From Proteobacteria bacterium SG_bin9 (GTDB taxonomy: Bacteria > Pseudomonadota > Alphaproteobacteria > Rhizobiales > Xanthobacteraceae), in NCBI GenBank assembly GCA_002083525.1, contig LWDM01000031.1, positions 1 through 11,575 on the forward strand: a stretch of 11,575 bases of DNA, written 5' to 3'. The notes below the pieces were generated by a model. The model had not been told where the DNA came from and searched no databases. It was given only the letters and a program-made list of their open reading frames with translations. Position numbers and translations under genes: made by a program. Within the stretch, counting starts at the first letter, position 1, and every line of letters starts with the position of its first letter. Shown here one piece after another: positions 4,382 through 11,575 of this stretch.

Positions 4382-7300
4382 ATGGTCGTCGTAATGGTGA
4401 ACGGAATCTCAGAGCACCTTCTATTTCTTCGGCTTCCGCAGGTGGCGGACATTGCCCTCAGCCCGATGCCCGCGTGGCTTTGGTCGGCAGATGGCGATCG
4501 TCTTCTATGGACCAACGCGGCCGGCGCACGCGTGTTTGCGCAACCGGACACCGCCACGGCCATTGCACGCGGACTGAAGCCCGCCGATCTGCATCGGCGT
4601 CAGGTCATGCAGCTCGCACGACGGCTGACCGGTGCGAACGAAACCCGGCTCGAGCGCTTGCGCGGATTCGGAGCGCCGCTCGGCGGGCTAGCGACCTGCG
4701 CCTGCACCCGCCTCCCATTCGGCGAAAGTTCGCTGCTGCTTTTGACAGCGGCACAGTCCTCGCGCGCGCTCTCACCGTACGAACGGCTGCACGGGCTGAT
4801 CGGCGGCGAGACGCCCATCGTCGTTCTCAACGCCGCGGGCGCCATCACCGAGCAGAACGAGGCCGCACGGGGCTCGCCCGTCCTGCCGCACCTGCTCGCC
4901 GATCCGGCGCTGCTGTTTCTGATCGGCGATGCGCTTGAAAACGGCCACGCCAGCGCCGATCTCAGTACCAGCCATGTCGAGATCGTTCGTACCGGTATCG
5001 CCGCCGAACCGGCGCTAATTGCCGCGTTTGTCCCCAGCCCGGCTTGCGCGCCGGCAGAGAATGTCGCTACGCATAAGGATGAACCGGCGGCGGATGGACA
5101 CGAGCAGGCCGTCGCGCCGCTGCCGGTGGCCGCAAGCGAGCCGCCTGCGACGCCGGACGAGCCAGCTAGCACTTACAGCAGCGTCACCATGGACCCAACT
5201 CCGCCCTCGATCACGGTGTCCCCGCCCGGCAAGCTGCCGCTGCGCTTCATCTGGCATATCGATGCGGACGGCCGCTTCGCGCTGCAGTCCGGCGACTTCG
5301 CGCAGCTGATCGGACCGCAAACGGCGCAAACGCTGAACGGCTCATGGTCCGACATCGCCGCGCGTTTGAATCTCGATCCGCACGGCATCGTTGCTGCGGC
5401 CATTGCCGCGCGCCGCACGCTCTCGAGCGTTGCGATCACCTGGCCGACCGACGATCCGGACAGGCGCATTCACGCCGAGCTGTCGGGCGTGCCGTTCTAC
5501 GACAACGACCGGCAATTCGCCGGTTATCGCGGCTTCGGCCTCGTGCGCGACGTCGGGGCACCGCTGCAATTCGCCTCGAAGCAGCAGACCCAAGAAAAAA
5601 CACAAGCGCCGCAACCCGCATCGCACGACGAACACGTCTTGGCTCCTACGACACTGGACGAGTTTCAGCGCGCTATCGAGCCGGCGCCCAATGTTGTGCC
5701 CTTCCGTCCTGTGCAAGACGTGCGGCCGACGCTGACGGCAGTCGAGAATTCGGCCTTCAACGAGCTGGCGCGACAACTCTCCGCCCGGCTCGACGACACC
5801 ACCCGCAAACCGGCTGAGCTACCTGCGCTCGCGACCGAGAGCGAGCCTGAGCACCCGCCGGTTGAAGAGCCCGCACCGCCCGCGGAAACGCCGGGCTGGC
5901 TCGCGCCGGTCACGGAGGCGCCGCGCGGCCATTCGCACAGCGACCTCGCGCTGCTCGACCGCATGCCGGCGGGCGTTCTCATCTATCGCCTCGACCGCCT
6001 GCTCTACGCCAACCGCGCCTTCCTCGATCAGGTCGGTTACGGCGACCTGCCGTCGCTCACCGACGCTGGCGGCCTCGATGCGCTGTTCGTCGAACCCGGC
6101 GTCCCGGCCGCGAGCAGCACGTCCGACACCGGCACGCCGGTGCGCGTCTCGTCCGACCGCAGCAACACGCCGCCGGCCGATGCGGCGCTTCACACCATCG
6201 TCTGGGATGGCGATCACGCGATGGCGCTGATCTTCCTCGGAACGAGCAGCATTGCGAGCAGCGGCATCGCTACTCCTACTTTTGCACCGGCGCCGGTGGT
6301 GACGCCGCCGCCCGCCGACAATCACGAAGCCGAACAGCTCAACGCCATTCTCGAAGCCGTGCCCGATGCGCTGCTCGTGCTCGACGACACCGGCATGCTG
6401 CAGGCAGCCAATCGCAGCGCCCGCGACCTGTTCGCAATCGACAGCGCGTCCACGACGCCGCGCGCTTTCGCGGGCCTGTTCGCGCCGGAAAGCCGGACCG
6501 CCGTGCAGGATGCCGTCGAAGCCGCGCGCCATGGTGGCAGCGAACGCAGCCGCGAGGTGCTGGCGCTTCGCCCCGACGGCAGCCTCGCGCCGCTCTCGAT
6601 GACGGTCAGCCGCACCACCGGTGCAACACCTGCGACCTTTGCCGTGCTGCGCGATCTCACCATCGCCAAGAAGACCGAAGCGCAACTGCTCGGCGCACAG
6701 CGGCAGGCCGATCGCGCCGCCAGCGTGAAGGCGGACGTGCTCGCACGCATCAGCCACGAGGTGCGCATGCCGCTCAACTCCATCATCGGCTTTGCCGAGG
6801 TGATGATCGGCGAGCGCTTCGGCGCGCTCGGCAACGAGCGCTATACCGAATACCTGAAGGACATCCGCGCTTCCGGCGAACGCGTGATCGCCATCATCAA
6901 CGACATGCTCGATCTCTCGCACATCGAGACCGGCAAGCTCGATCTGACGCTCGCCAGCCAGGACCTCAACGATCTCGTCGAGCAGTGTGTCGGCGTGATG
7001 CAGCCGCAGGCCAACCGCGAGCGCATCATCATCCGCACCTCGCTCGCGCGTTCGCTGCCGCGCGTGATGGCCGATGCGCGCTCGCTGCGCCAGATCGCCA
7101 TGAACCTGATCGGCAACTCCATCCATCTCGCCAATGCCGGCGGCCAGGTCATCGTCTCGACCGCGCTGACCGACTTCGGCGATGTGGTGCTGCGCGTACG
7201 CGACACCGGCCAGGGCCTCAACGACAACGAAATGGCGGCTGCGCTCGCACCATTCCGCGCGCCGGTCTCACCCGACGATGTGACGCCCGGCAACTCCGGC

Positions 7301-7432
7301 ATCAGCCTGTCGCTGACCAAGGCGCTGGTGGAAGCGAACCACGCACATTTCCAGATCAAAAGCTCGCCGCAGTCCGGCACGCTGATCGAGGTCCGGTTTC
7401 CGGCAACCTCCGCCCGTGCCAGCGCGCAGTAA
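4382..7432 (+). CDS. PdhS-like cytoplasmic PAS sensor histidine kinase (PleC/DivJ group)
   Basis: This 1016-residue kinase has no evident membrane segment. A PAS-like N-terminus (ALSPMPAWLWSADGDRLLWTN) leads into a Pro/Ala-rich linker (about 225-283). PAS-type domains follow at about 286-395 (LPLRFIWHIDADGRF), 521-620 (LALLDRMPAGVLIYRLDR) and 651-765 (LNAILEAVPDALLVLDDTG). The HisKA H-box ISHEVRMPLNSIIG carries phospho-acceptor His792, followed by GFAEVMIGERFGALGNERY. The HATPase domain has the N-box MNLIGNS (Asn908/Asn912), the G1 box RDTGQG (Asp941) and a degenerate G2 region NSGISLSL (971-978). Size, soluble architecture and the H-box neighbourhood match PdhS of Brucella and rhizobia, a PleC/DivJ-type kinase of the DivK-CtrA cell-cycle pathway. 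Partners are inferred. The first ATG has no clear ribosome site; ATG at 4397 is the alternative. It is divergent from the phasins, 279 bases away, and no response regulator is adjacent. Confidence 0.9.
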   Translation: MVVVMVNGISEHLLFLRLPQVADIALSPMPAWLWSADGDRLLWTNAAGARVFAQPDTATAIARGLKPADLHRRQVMQLARRLTGANETRLERLRGFGAPLGGLATCACTRLPFGESSLLLLTAAQSSRALSPYERLHGLIGGETPIVVLNAAGAITEQNEAARGSPVLPHLLADPALLFLIGDALENGHASADLSTSHVEIVRTGIAAEPALIAAFVPSPACAPAENVATHKDEPAADGHEQAVAPLPVAASEPPATPDEPASTYSSVTMDPTPPSITVSPPGKLPLRFIWHIDADGRFALQSGDFAQLIGPQTAQTLNGSWSDIAARLNLDPHGIVAAAIAARRTLSSVAITWPTDDPDRRIHAELSGVPFYDNDRQFAGYRGFGLVRDVGAPLQFASKQQTQEKTQAPQPASHDEHVLAPTTLDEFQRAIEPAPNVVPFRPVQDVRPTLTAVENSAFNELARQLSARLDDTTRKPAELPALATESEPEHPPVEEPAPPAETPGWLAPVTEAPRGHSHSDLALLDRMPAGVLIYRLDRLLYANRAFLDQVGYGDLPSLTDAGGLDALFVEPGVPAASSTSDTGTPVRVSSDRSNTPPADAALHTIVWDGDHAMALIFLGTSSIASSGIATPTFAPAPVVTPPPADNHEAEQLNAILEAVPDALLVLDDTGMLQAANRSARDLFAIDSASTTPRAFAGLFAPESRTAVQDAVEAARHGGSERSREVLALRPDGSLAPLSMTVSRTTGATPATFAVLRDLTIAKKTEAQLLGAQRQADRAASVKADVLARISHEVRMPLNSIIGFAEVMIGERFGALGNERYTEYLKDIRASGERVIAIINDMLDLSHIETGKLDLTLASQDLNDLVEQCVGVMQPQANRERIIIRTSLARSLPRVMADARSLRQIAMNLIGNSIHLANAGGQVIVSTALTDFGDVVLRVRDTGQGLNDNEMAAALAPFRAPVSPDDVTPGNSGISLSLTKALVEANHAHFQIKSSPQSGTLIEVRFPATSARASAQ

Positions 7433-7472
7433 GGCGCAATACGCAGCCTTGCGATCCATTCCTGCCTTTCAA

Positions 7473-7512
7473 TTTGGAATCGATCTAAAGAGTAAATTGG
7501 AATCGCTCTAAA
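7473..7512. promoter_or_regulatory. Two tandem candidate Irr boxes (iron control elements) upstream of the ferric transporter
   Basis: Two 17-bp near-identical units lie at 7473-7489 (TTTGGAATCGATCTAAA) and 7496-7512 (ATTGGAATCGCTCTAAA), 23 bases apart start to start. Each is a degenerate dyad of the TTTAGA-N5-TCTAAA kind. The recognition motif of the alphaproteobacterial iron/haem regulator Irr is close to TTTAGAA-N3/4-TTCTAAA (iron control element). Both units have G where the consensus has A in the left arm. They lie about 110-150 bases before the binding-protein ATG. The functional context, a ferric-iron uptake operon, strengthens the call. Confidence 0.6.
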
Positions 7513-7549
7513 GCGATGTGCTTTGGCGTATTCGCCGCAGCGGCCTTCA

Positions 7550-7578
7550 TTGACATTGCGCTACAGAAACAGCCGATC
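7550..7578 (+). promoter_or_regulatory. Possible sigma-70-type promoter of the ferric transporter genes
   Basis: A perfect TTGACA (7550-7555) lies 70 bases before the binding-protein start and 38 bases after the second candidate Irr box. With a 17-base spacer the -10 position reads CCGATC (7573-7578), a poor match. This is therefore a tentative promoter; upstream activation would compensate for a weak -10. Confidence 0.25.
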
Positions 7579-7624
7579 ACGCGCGGCATTCGCCGTTCGC
7601 ATCCTTCAACGTTTGGAGCATTTC

Positions 7625-8653
7625 ATGTCCGGGTTTCGCGCACTCGCTGCGTCTTCCGCTGCCCTCATCTCGCTGTCGCTCGGCGCCTCGCAGGCGCTCG
7701 CTCAGGCCGGCGAAGTCAACGTCTACACCTATCGCGAAACCAAGCTGATCCAGCCGCTGTTCGATGCCTTCACCAAGGACACCGGCATCAAGGTCAACGT
7801 CACCTCGGCGAGCTCGGGCCTCGAGCAGCGCATCAAGCAGGAAGGCAAGGACTCGCCCGCCGACGTCCTGCTGACCGTCGACATCGGCCGCATCGACGAC
7901 GCGGTGAAGGCGGAGATCACCCAACCGATCGACTCGGCCGTGATCGACAAGGTGGTGCCGGCGCAGTACCGCGATCCGGACAAGCACTGGCACGGCATCT
8001 CGATGCGCGCCCGCGTGATCTACGCCTCGAAGGAGCGTGTGAAGCAGGACGCAATCACGTACGAAGAGCTCGCCGATCCGAAGTGGAAGGGCAAGATCTG
8101 CATCCGTTCCGGCCAGCACATCTACAACAACGCGCTGTTCGCGGCCTACGTCGCCAAGTACGGCGAAGCGAAAGCCGAAGAGTGGATCAAGGGCGTGAAG
8201 GCCAACCTCGCGCAGAAGCCATCGGGCGGCGACCGTGAGCAGGCGCGTGACGTGGCGGCCGGCAAGTGCGACATCGGCATCGGCAACACCTACTACTGGG
8301 CGCTGATGCAGGAGAAGGAAGCCGACAAGAAGCCGTGGGCGGAAGCCACCAAGGTGATCCTACCGACCTTCCAGGGCGGCGGCACCCACGTGAACCTGTC
8401 CGGCGTGCTGCTGACGAAGAATGCGCCGAACAAGGCCAACGCCATGAAGCTGATCGACTGGCTCGCCGGCGAACAGGCCCAGCAGATCTATGCCGACATC
8501 AACTACGAGTATCCGGTTCGCGCCGGCATCAAGGTCAACCCGGTGATCGAAGGCTACGGCAAGCTCAACGCCGATACGCTGCCGCTCGCCAAGATCGCGG
8601 GCAGCCGCAAGGCCGCCTCCACGCTCGTCGACAAGGTCGGCTTTGACAACTAG
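7625..8653 (+). CDS. Fe(3+) ABC transporter, periplasmic substrate-binding protein (FbpA/FutA/AfuA type)
   Basis: This 342-residue protein captures ferric iron in the periplasm and hands it to the permease encoded next. A Sec signal (MSGFRALAASSAALISLSLG..., cleavage after ALA at residue 26, or A28) precedes the mature start GEVNVYTYRE. Probable metal ligands are the tyrosines of NVYTYR (Tyr34, Tyr36) and of the family-typical GNTYYW (Tyr223, Tyr224). Other family marks are SSGLEQRIKQEG, SPADVLLTVDIGRI, WKGKICIRSGQHIYNN, GGDREQARDVAAGKCDIGIGN and the C-terminal SGVLLTKNAPNK. The start at 7625 is chosen because GGAG (7615-7618) lies 6 bases upstream and a signal peptide begins there. The frame remains open back to 7523, but that would place 34 residues before the signal. 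It overlaps the permease gene by 11 bases, so the two are co-translated. Candidate Irr boxes upstream predict induction under iron limitation. Confidence 0.93.
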   Translation: MSGFRALAASSAALISLSLGASQALAQAGEVNVYTYRETKLIQPLFDAFTKDTGIKVNVTSASSGLEQRIKQEGKDSPADVLLTVDIGRIDDAVKAEITQPIDSAVIDKVVPAQYRDPDKHWHGISMRARVIYASKERVKQDAITYEELADPKWKGKICIRSGQHIYNNALFAAYVAKYGEAKAEEWIKGVKANLAQKPSGGDREQARDVAAGKCDIGIGNTYYWALMQEKEADKKPWAEATKVILPTFQGGGTHVNLSGVLLTKNAPNKANAMKLIDWLAGEQAQQIYADINYEYPVRAGIKVNPVIEGYGKLNADTLPLAKIAGSRKAASTLVDKVGFDN

Positions 8654-10334
8654 TACTCACGCGATGCCCGCTCCGCGCGGGCTTCATCATCGACGACTGG
8701 TTCGCGCCGAGACGCTTGTCTCGGCGCTTGCCGTTCTGACGGCCGTGGCCGTCGCCAGCCCGGTCCTCAGCATTTTTCTCACCGCGCTGCAGCCGGTGCC
8801 GGAGCTGTGGCCGCATCTCTTCAACTACGTGCTGCCGCAGGCGCTGTGGGACACCGCACTGCTGCTGATCGGCGTCGGCATCGTGACACTCGCCGCCGGC
8901 GCCGGAACCGCGTGGCTGGTGTCGTCGTTCGATTTTTCCGGCCGCGGTCATCTGCTGTGGCTCTTGCCACTACCACTCGCAATCCCGACCTACATCGGCG
9001 CCTACGTCTACGCCGACATCTTCGAGCCGCTCGGCATCGCCCAGCGTGCGCTCGCCACCTGGATGCCGATGGGCGACGCCGCGAAGCTTCTGCCGAGCAT
9101 GCGCTCGCTGCCGGGCGCGATCTTCGTGCTCGGGCTCGTGCTGTATCCTTACGTCTATCTCTCGGCGCGCGCGATGTTTCAGGTGCAGAGCGCCGAATTC
9201 ATCGAAGCGGCCAAGACGCTCGGAGCGGGGCGCTGGCGCACGTTCTGGAGCGTGTCGCTGCCGATGGCGCGGCCGGCACTCGCCATCGGCCTCGCGCTGG
9301 CGCTGCTGGAGACGCTGAACGACATCGGCGCCAGCGAATATCTCGGCATCCGCACGCTGACTGTTGCGGTGTTTACCACCTGGCATAACCGCTCGAGCCT
9401 TCCGGGCGCGGCGCAGATCGCGTGCCTGATCCTGCTGATCGTCGCACTCCTGATCGCGATGGAGCGCTACGGCCGCCGCGACCGCGCCTTCACCCTATCG
9501 GCCGAGAGCCCACAGCTTGTGCATCGGCGTCAGCTGCACGGCGCGCGGGCGTTCGCCGCCTATCTCCTCTGCCTGCTGCCTGCGATCTGCGGCTTCGCCA
9601 TTCCCTTCGCGTACCTCGTCTATCAATGTATCAAGCGCGGCCTGTTCGGCCACTTCGACGCGGCGATCGCGCGCGACCTGTTTCACTCGGTCGTCTTCGC
9701 AACGCTCGCGACCTCGATCGCCATTCTGCTCGGCTTTGCGATCCAGACCGCGAACCGCTGGCGGCTCGGTGCACTGGAGAAGATGTGCATCGCCGCTGCC
9801 CGCTCCGGCTACGCGCTGCCCGGCCTCGTGCTCGCGCTCGGCCTGCTCGCGCCGGTGCTTGCGATCGATCACGCCATCAACGGCATCGCGCGCTGGGCCG
9901 GTCTGCCAGCACCGGGGCTGGTGCTGGTGGGATCGGGCGCGGCAATCGTGATCGCGTATGTCGTGCGCTTCATCGCGGTGCCGACAGGATTCATCCAGGC
10001 CGGCTTCGAACGCATCCCGTTCGACTATGACGACAGCGCGCGCGTCTCCGGCGCGGGGCAGATCGTCACCGTGCGGAAGATTCATCTGCCGCTGCTCAAT
10101 CCGGCGCTGTGGGGCGCGGCGATTGTCGTGTTCGTCGATTGCCTGAAGGAATTGCCGGCGACCTTGCTGCTGCGGCCGCTGAACGTCGAGACGCTTTCGA
10201 CCTCGATCTACCAGTTCGCGAGCCGCGGCAGTTTCGAGGAAGGCTCGCTCGCGGCGCTGTTGATCGTCGCCGCCAGCGTCGGTCCGGTGGTGTGGCTGAC
10301 GCGCTTTGCCGACGTGCCGAGCGGACCGGCGTAA
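8643..10334 (+). CDS. Fe(3+) ABC transporter, double-domain inner-membrane permease (FbpB type)
   Basis: This 563-residue polytopic protein fuses two BPD_transp_1 domains, the layout of FbpB/SfuB/FutB ferric-iron permeases. Hydrophobic helices begin at about residues 24-46 (TLVSALAVLTAVAVASPVLS) and again at about 300 for the second half (AFAAYLLCLLPAICGFAIPF). Each half has the cytoplasmic EAA loop that contacts the ATPase: EAAKTLGAGRWRTFWSVSLP (from Glu188), and DSARVSGAGQIVTVRKIHLP (from Asp464), where the first Glu is replaced. The start chosen is TTG at 8643, with AAGG (8633-8636) 6 bases upstream, overlapping the binding-protein stop. ATG at 8664 is a possible alternative with no ribosome site. 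No ATP-binding subunit follows: the next gene is on the opposite strand 3 bases beyond the stop. The ATPase must come from elsewhere in the genome. Confidence 0.92.
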   Translation: MTTSTHAMPAPRGLHHRRLVRAETLVSALAVLTAVAVASPVLSIFLTALQPVPELWPHLFNYVLPQALWDTALLLIGVGIVTLAAGAGTAWLVSSFDFSGRGHLLWLLPLPLAIPTYIGAYVYADIFEPLGIAQRALATWMPMGDAAKLLPSMRSLPGAIFVLGLVLYPYVYLSARAMFQVQSAEFIEAAKTLGAGRWRTFWSVSLPMARPALAIGLALALLETLNDIGASEYLGIRTLTVAVFTTWHNRSSLPGAAQIACLILLIVALLIAMERYGRRDRAFTLSAESPQLVHRRQLHGARAFAAYLLCLLPAICGFAIPFAYLVYQCIKRGLFGHFDAAIARDLFHSVVFATLATSIAILLGFAIQTANRWRLGALEKMCIAAARSGYALPGLVLALGLLAPVLAIDHAINGIARWAGLPAPGLVLVGSGAAIVIAYVVRFIAVPTGFIQAGFERIPFDYDDSARVSGAGQIVTVRKIHLPLLNPALWGAAIVVFVDCLKELPATLLLRPLNVETLSTSIYQFASRGSFEEGSLAALLIVAASVGPVVWLTRFADVPSGPA

Positions 10335-10337
10335 GTC

Positions 10338-11123
10338 TCAGACGCGAACCGTGTCCTTACGCCGCTTGTGCACGAGCAGCGCATCGCCGAATGCCTTGAA
10401 CAGCGTCCGGTTAATCTCGTTCTTATGCGGATCGTATTCGGCGTGCCACTGCACGCCGAGCGCAAAGCCCGGTGCTTCGGCGATGCGGATCGCCTCGACC
10501 GTCCCGTCCTCGGCCACGCCTTCGATCACGACGCGCTTGCCCGGATCGAGAACGCCCTGCCCGTGCAGCGAATTGACGCGAATGGTATCGCGGCCGAGCA
10601 AGGTCGCGAACGTTCCGCCCGAAACGAGGCTCACATCGTGCCGGTCGGCGAAGATGACGTTGATGTCCGGGTGAATCTCGCCGTTCTCGAGCCGCGGCAT
10701 GCGATGATTCATGCGGCCGGGGATTTCGCGGATTTCCGGATGCAGCGAGCCGCCGAAGGCGACGTTCATTTCCTGCATGCCCCGGCAGATGCCAAAAATG
10801 GGAACGCCGCGATCAACGCAGGCTTCGATCAAAGCGAGCGCCAGCGCATCGCGGCGCTGATCGTAGGGCTCGTAAGCTTCGCATGCCTCGACGCCGAAGT
10901 GGGACGGATGCACGTTGGCACGGCCGCCGGTCAGCAGCACGCCATCGACCACGTCGAGAATGCCGCTGATATCGGTGATGTCGGGAGAGCCGGCAAACAT
11001 CACCGGCAGCGCGTTGGCCACGTTCGCAACGGCCTTAAGGTTGCGTTCGCCGACGGCTTGAACCTGATAACGGTTGTCCATCAGGTGGGCGTTTCCAATC
11101 ACGCCAACGACGGGCCTGCTCAT
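10338..11123 (-). CDS. Peptidase C26 / gamma-glutamyl-gamma-aminobutyrate hydrolase family protein (PuuD-like)
   Basis: This 261-residue cytoplasmic protein has the class I glutamine-amidotransferase fold used by PuuD to cleave the gamma-glutamyl bond. Visible are the opening strand RPVVGVIGN, the oxyanion segment DGVLLTGGRANVHPSHFG, and the nucleophile elbow FGICRGMQEMN with Cys113. The His/Glu pair sits in GVQWHAEYD (His227, Glu229), completing the triad. The usual WHPE is WHAE here. The start at 11121-11123 (MSRPVVGVIGN) fits the family; the frame stays open to 11219, but the extra 32 residues look unrelated. The ribosome site is weak (AGCGAG immediately upstream). Substrate is uncertain: gamma-glutamyl-GABA in putrescine breakdown is the best-known reaction, but no other polyamine gene is adjacent, so another gamma-glutamyl compound is possible. 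It is convergent with the permease gene, the stop codons being 3 bases apart. Confidence 0.9.
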   Translation of the reverse strand: MSRPVVGVIGNAHLMDNRYQVQAVGERNLKAVANVANALPVMFAGSPDITDISGILDVVDGVLLTGGRANVHPSHFGVEACEAYEPYDQRRDALALALIEACVDRGVPIFGICRGMQEMNVAFGGSLHPEIREIPGRMNHRMPRLENGEIHPDINVIFADRHDVSLVSGGTFATLLGRDTIRVNSLHGQGVLDPGKRVVIEGVAEDGTVEAIRIAEAPGFALGVQWHAEYDPHKNEINRTLFKAFGDALLVHKRRKDTVRV

Positions 11124-11219
11124 CTCGCTATGTTCGCTCTTTCGCCTGCAATATCCGGCGGCGTGCATTGAAGCGCCGATTTGCCGTCCGGGCAAGATTA
11201 CACAGCGGATTCCATCCAT

Positions 11220-11248
11220 GAAATCCCTGCATGCGAGCAGGACATTTC
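11220..11248 (-). terminator. Stem-loop after the CoA-transferase gene, possible terminator
   Basis: GAAATCCCTGC (11220-11230) and GCAGGACATTTC (11237-11248) pair over 11 bp with one bulge and one G-T, around a 6-base loop. It lies 31 bases past the CoA-transferase stop codon on the minus strand. There is no T tract, so termination is uncertain. It would also form in a leader of the downstream hydrolase gene if transcription reads through. Confidence 0.3.
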
Positions 11249-11278
11249 ACGTAAGGTTGAAGCGATCGGCGTTAACGA

Positions 11279-11575
11279 TCAGGTGTTCTTCAGTGCGACG
11301 CGGAAATCGGCCTCGGTCTTGGCCTTGACCTCGTCCAAGGTCACGCCGTCGGCGAGCTCGATCAGCGCCATGCCGTTGTCGCCGTGCTTGTCGATGGTGA
11401 ACACGGCCAGGTCTGTGACCACCATGTCCACCACCCGCTCGCCGGTCAGCGGCAGGTTGCACTGCTTCAGCAGCTTCGCGCCGTCCTTGGCCGAATGCTC
11501 CATGACGACGACGACGCGCTTGACGCCGGCGACGAGGTCCATGGCGCCGCCCATGCCCTTCACCATCTTGCCCGG
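11279..11575 (-). CDS. scoB: 3-oxoacid CoA-transferase subunit B, C-terminal part (5' end outside window)
   Basis: The visible 98 residues are the C-terminal part of the beta subunit of a two-subunit 3-oxoacid (succinyl-CoA:acetoacetate) CoA-transferase, which activates acetoacetate by moving CoA from succinyl-CoA. The diagnostic stretch PGKMVKGMGGAMDLVAGVKR is followed by VVVVMEHSAKDGAKLLKQC, LPLTGERVVDMVVTDLAVF and the ending ADFRVALKNT. Full-length subunits are roughly 210-220 residues, so about half is missing. The catalytic glutamate lies in the N-terminal half, beyond the right edge. The start is therefore not visible; the frame is open through base 11575. The alpha subunit is expected immediately further upstream on this strand. 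A related AtoA-type or pathway-specific (for example 3-oxoadipate) CoA-transferase cannot be excluded from this fragment. Confidence 0.9.
   Translation of the reverse strand, partial: PGKMVKGMGGAMDLVAGVKRVVVVMEHSAKDGAKLLKQCNLPLTGERVVDMVVTDLAVFTIDKHGDNGMALIELADGVTLDEVKAKTEADFRVALKNT

Noticed and set aside
5819..7126. A 435-codon minus-strand frame inside the kinase gene
   Set aside because: It is a shadow frame (Arg, His, Gly and Ala rich) antisense to conserved HisKA and PAS sequence, with no recognisable motif.
10368..11171. A 267-codon plus-strand frame antisense to the C26 hydrolase
   Set aside because: The minus strand carries the complete Cys-His-Glu triad and family motifs; the plus-strand product matches nothing recognisable.
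1..11575. CRISPR arrays, insertion sequences, integrase genes, prophage or defence genes
   Set aside because: No spaced identical repeats, transposase or integrase motifs, or phage-like genes were seen; the only repeats are short palindromes and the 161-bp element.

Overview
The window looks like chromosomal DNA from an alphaproteobacterium of the Bradyrhizobium / Rhodopseudomonas / Afipia group (Nitrobacteraceae, Hyphomicrobiales). The evidence is high GC with long antisense open frames, an Omp25/31-type small porin, two adjacent phasins, a PdhS-like PAS histidine kinase, a tRNA-His without the G-1 base, Irr-type iron boxes, and a nested inverted repeat of the CGTCATTCCGG kind. Genus assignment is inference; no search was run.

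Layout. Bases 1-81 are the tail of an upstream rightward unit ending in a strong hairpin terminator. An orphan ParA ATPase follows (235-915, minus) with its own terminator. Next come a repeat-bearing intergenic stretch and an outer-membrane beta-barrel gene (1257-2102, minus). Bases 2103-2771 hold no convincing gene but carry a 20-bp palindrome and a 161-bp repetitive element. A tRNA-His(GUG) gene (2772-2848, minus) comes next. Two phasin genes (3056-3484 and 3713-4102, both minus) form the polyhydroxyalkanoate-granule section, with a 27-bp palindrome upstream of the first. Divergent from them is a 1016-residue soluble PAS/HisKA/HATPase kinase (4382-7432, plus).

The iron section is a two-gene unit: a periplasmic ferric-ion binding protein (7625-8653) overlapping a double-domain FbpB-type permease (8643-10334). 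Two tandem candidate Irr boxes precede it at 7473-7512. No ATPase gene accompanies them, so the transporter must borrow one encoded elsewhere. Convergent to the permease, with only 3 bases between stop codons, is a class I glutamine-amidotransferase-like peptidase C26 / PuuD-type hydrolase (10338-11123, minus). The right edge holds the C-terminal half of a 3-oxoacid CoA-transferase subunit B (11279-11575, minus, 5' end outside).

Most of this is ordinary core genome. PHB-granule proteins and the CoA-transferase for acetoacetate/ketone bodies fit a shared carbon-storage theme, but they are separate transcription units here. I found no clear new defence, mobile or biosynthetic system. The most checkable points of interest are regulatory: the iron boxes, the phasin palindrome and the structured intergenic DNA around 1034-1152.
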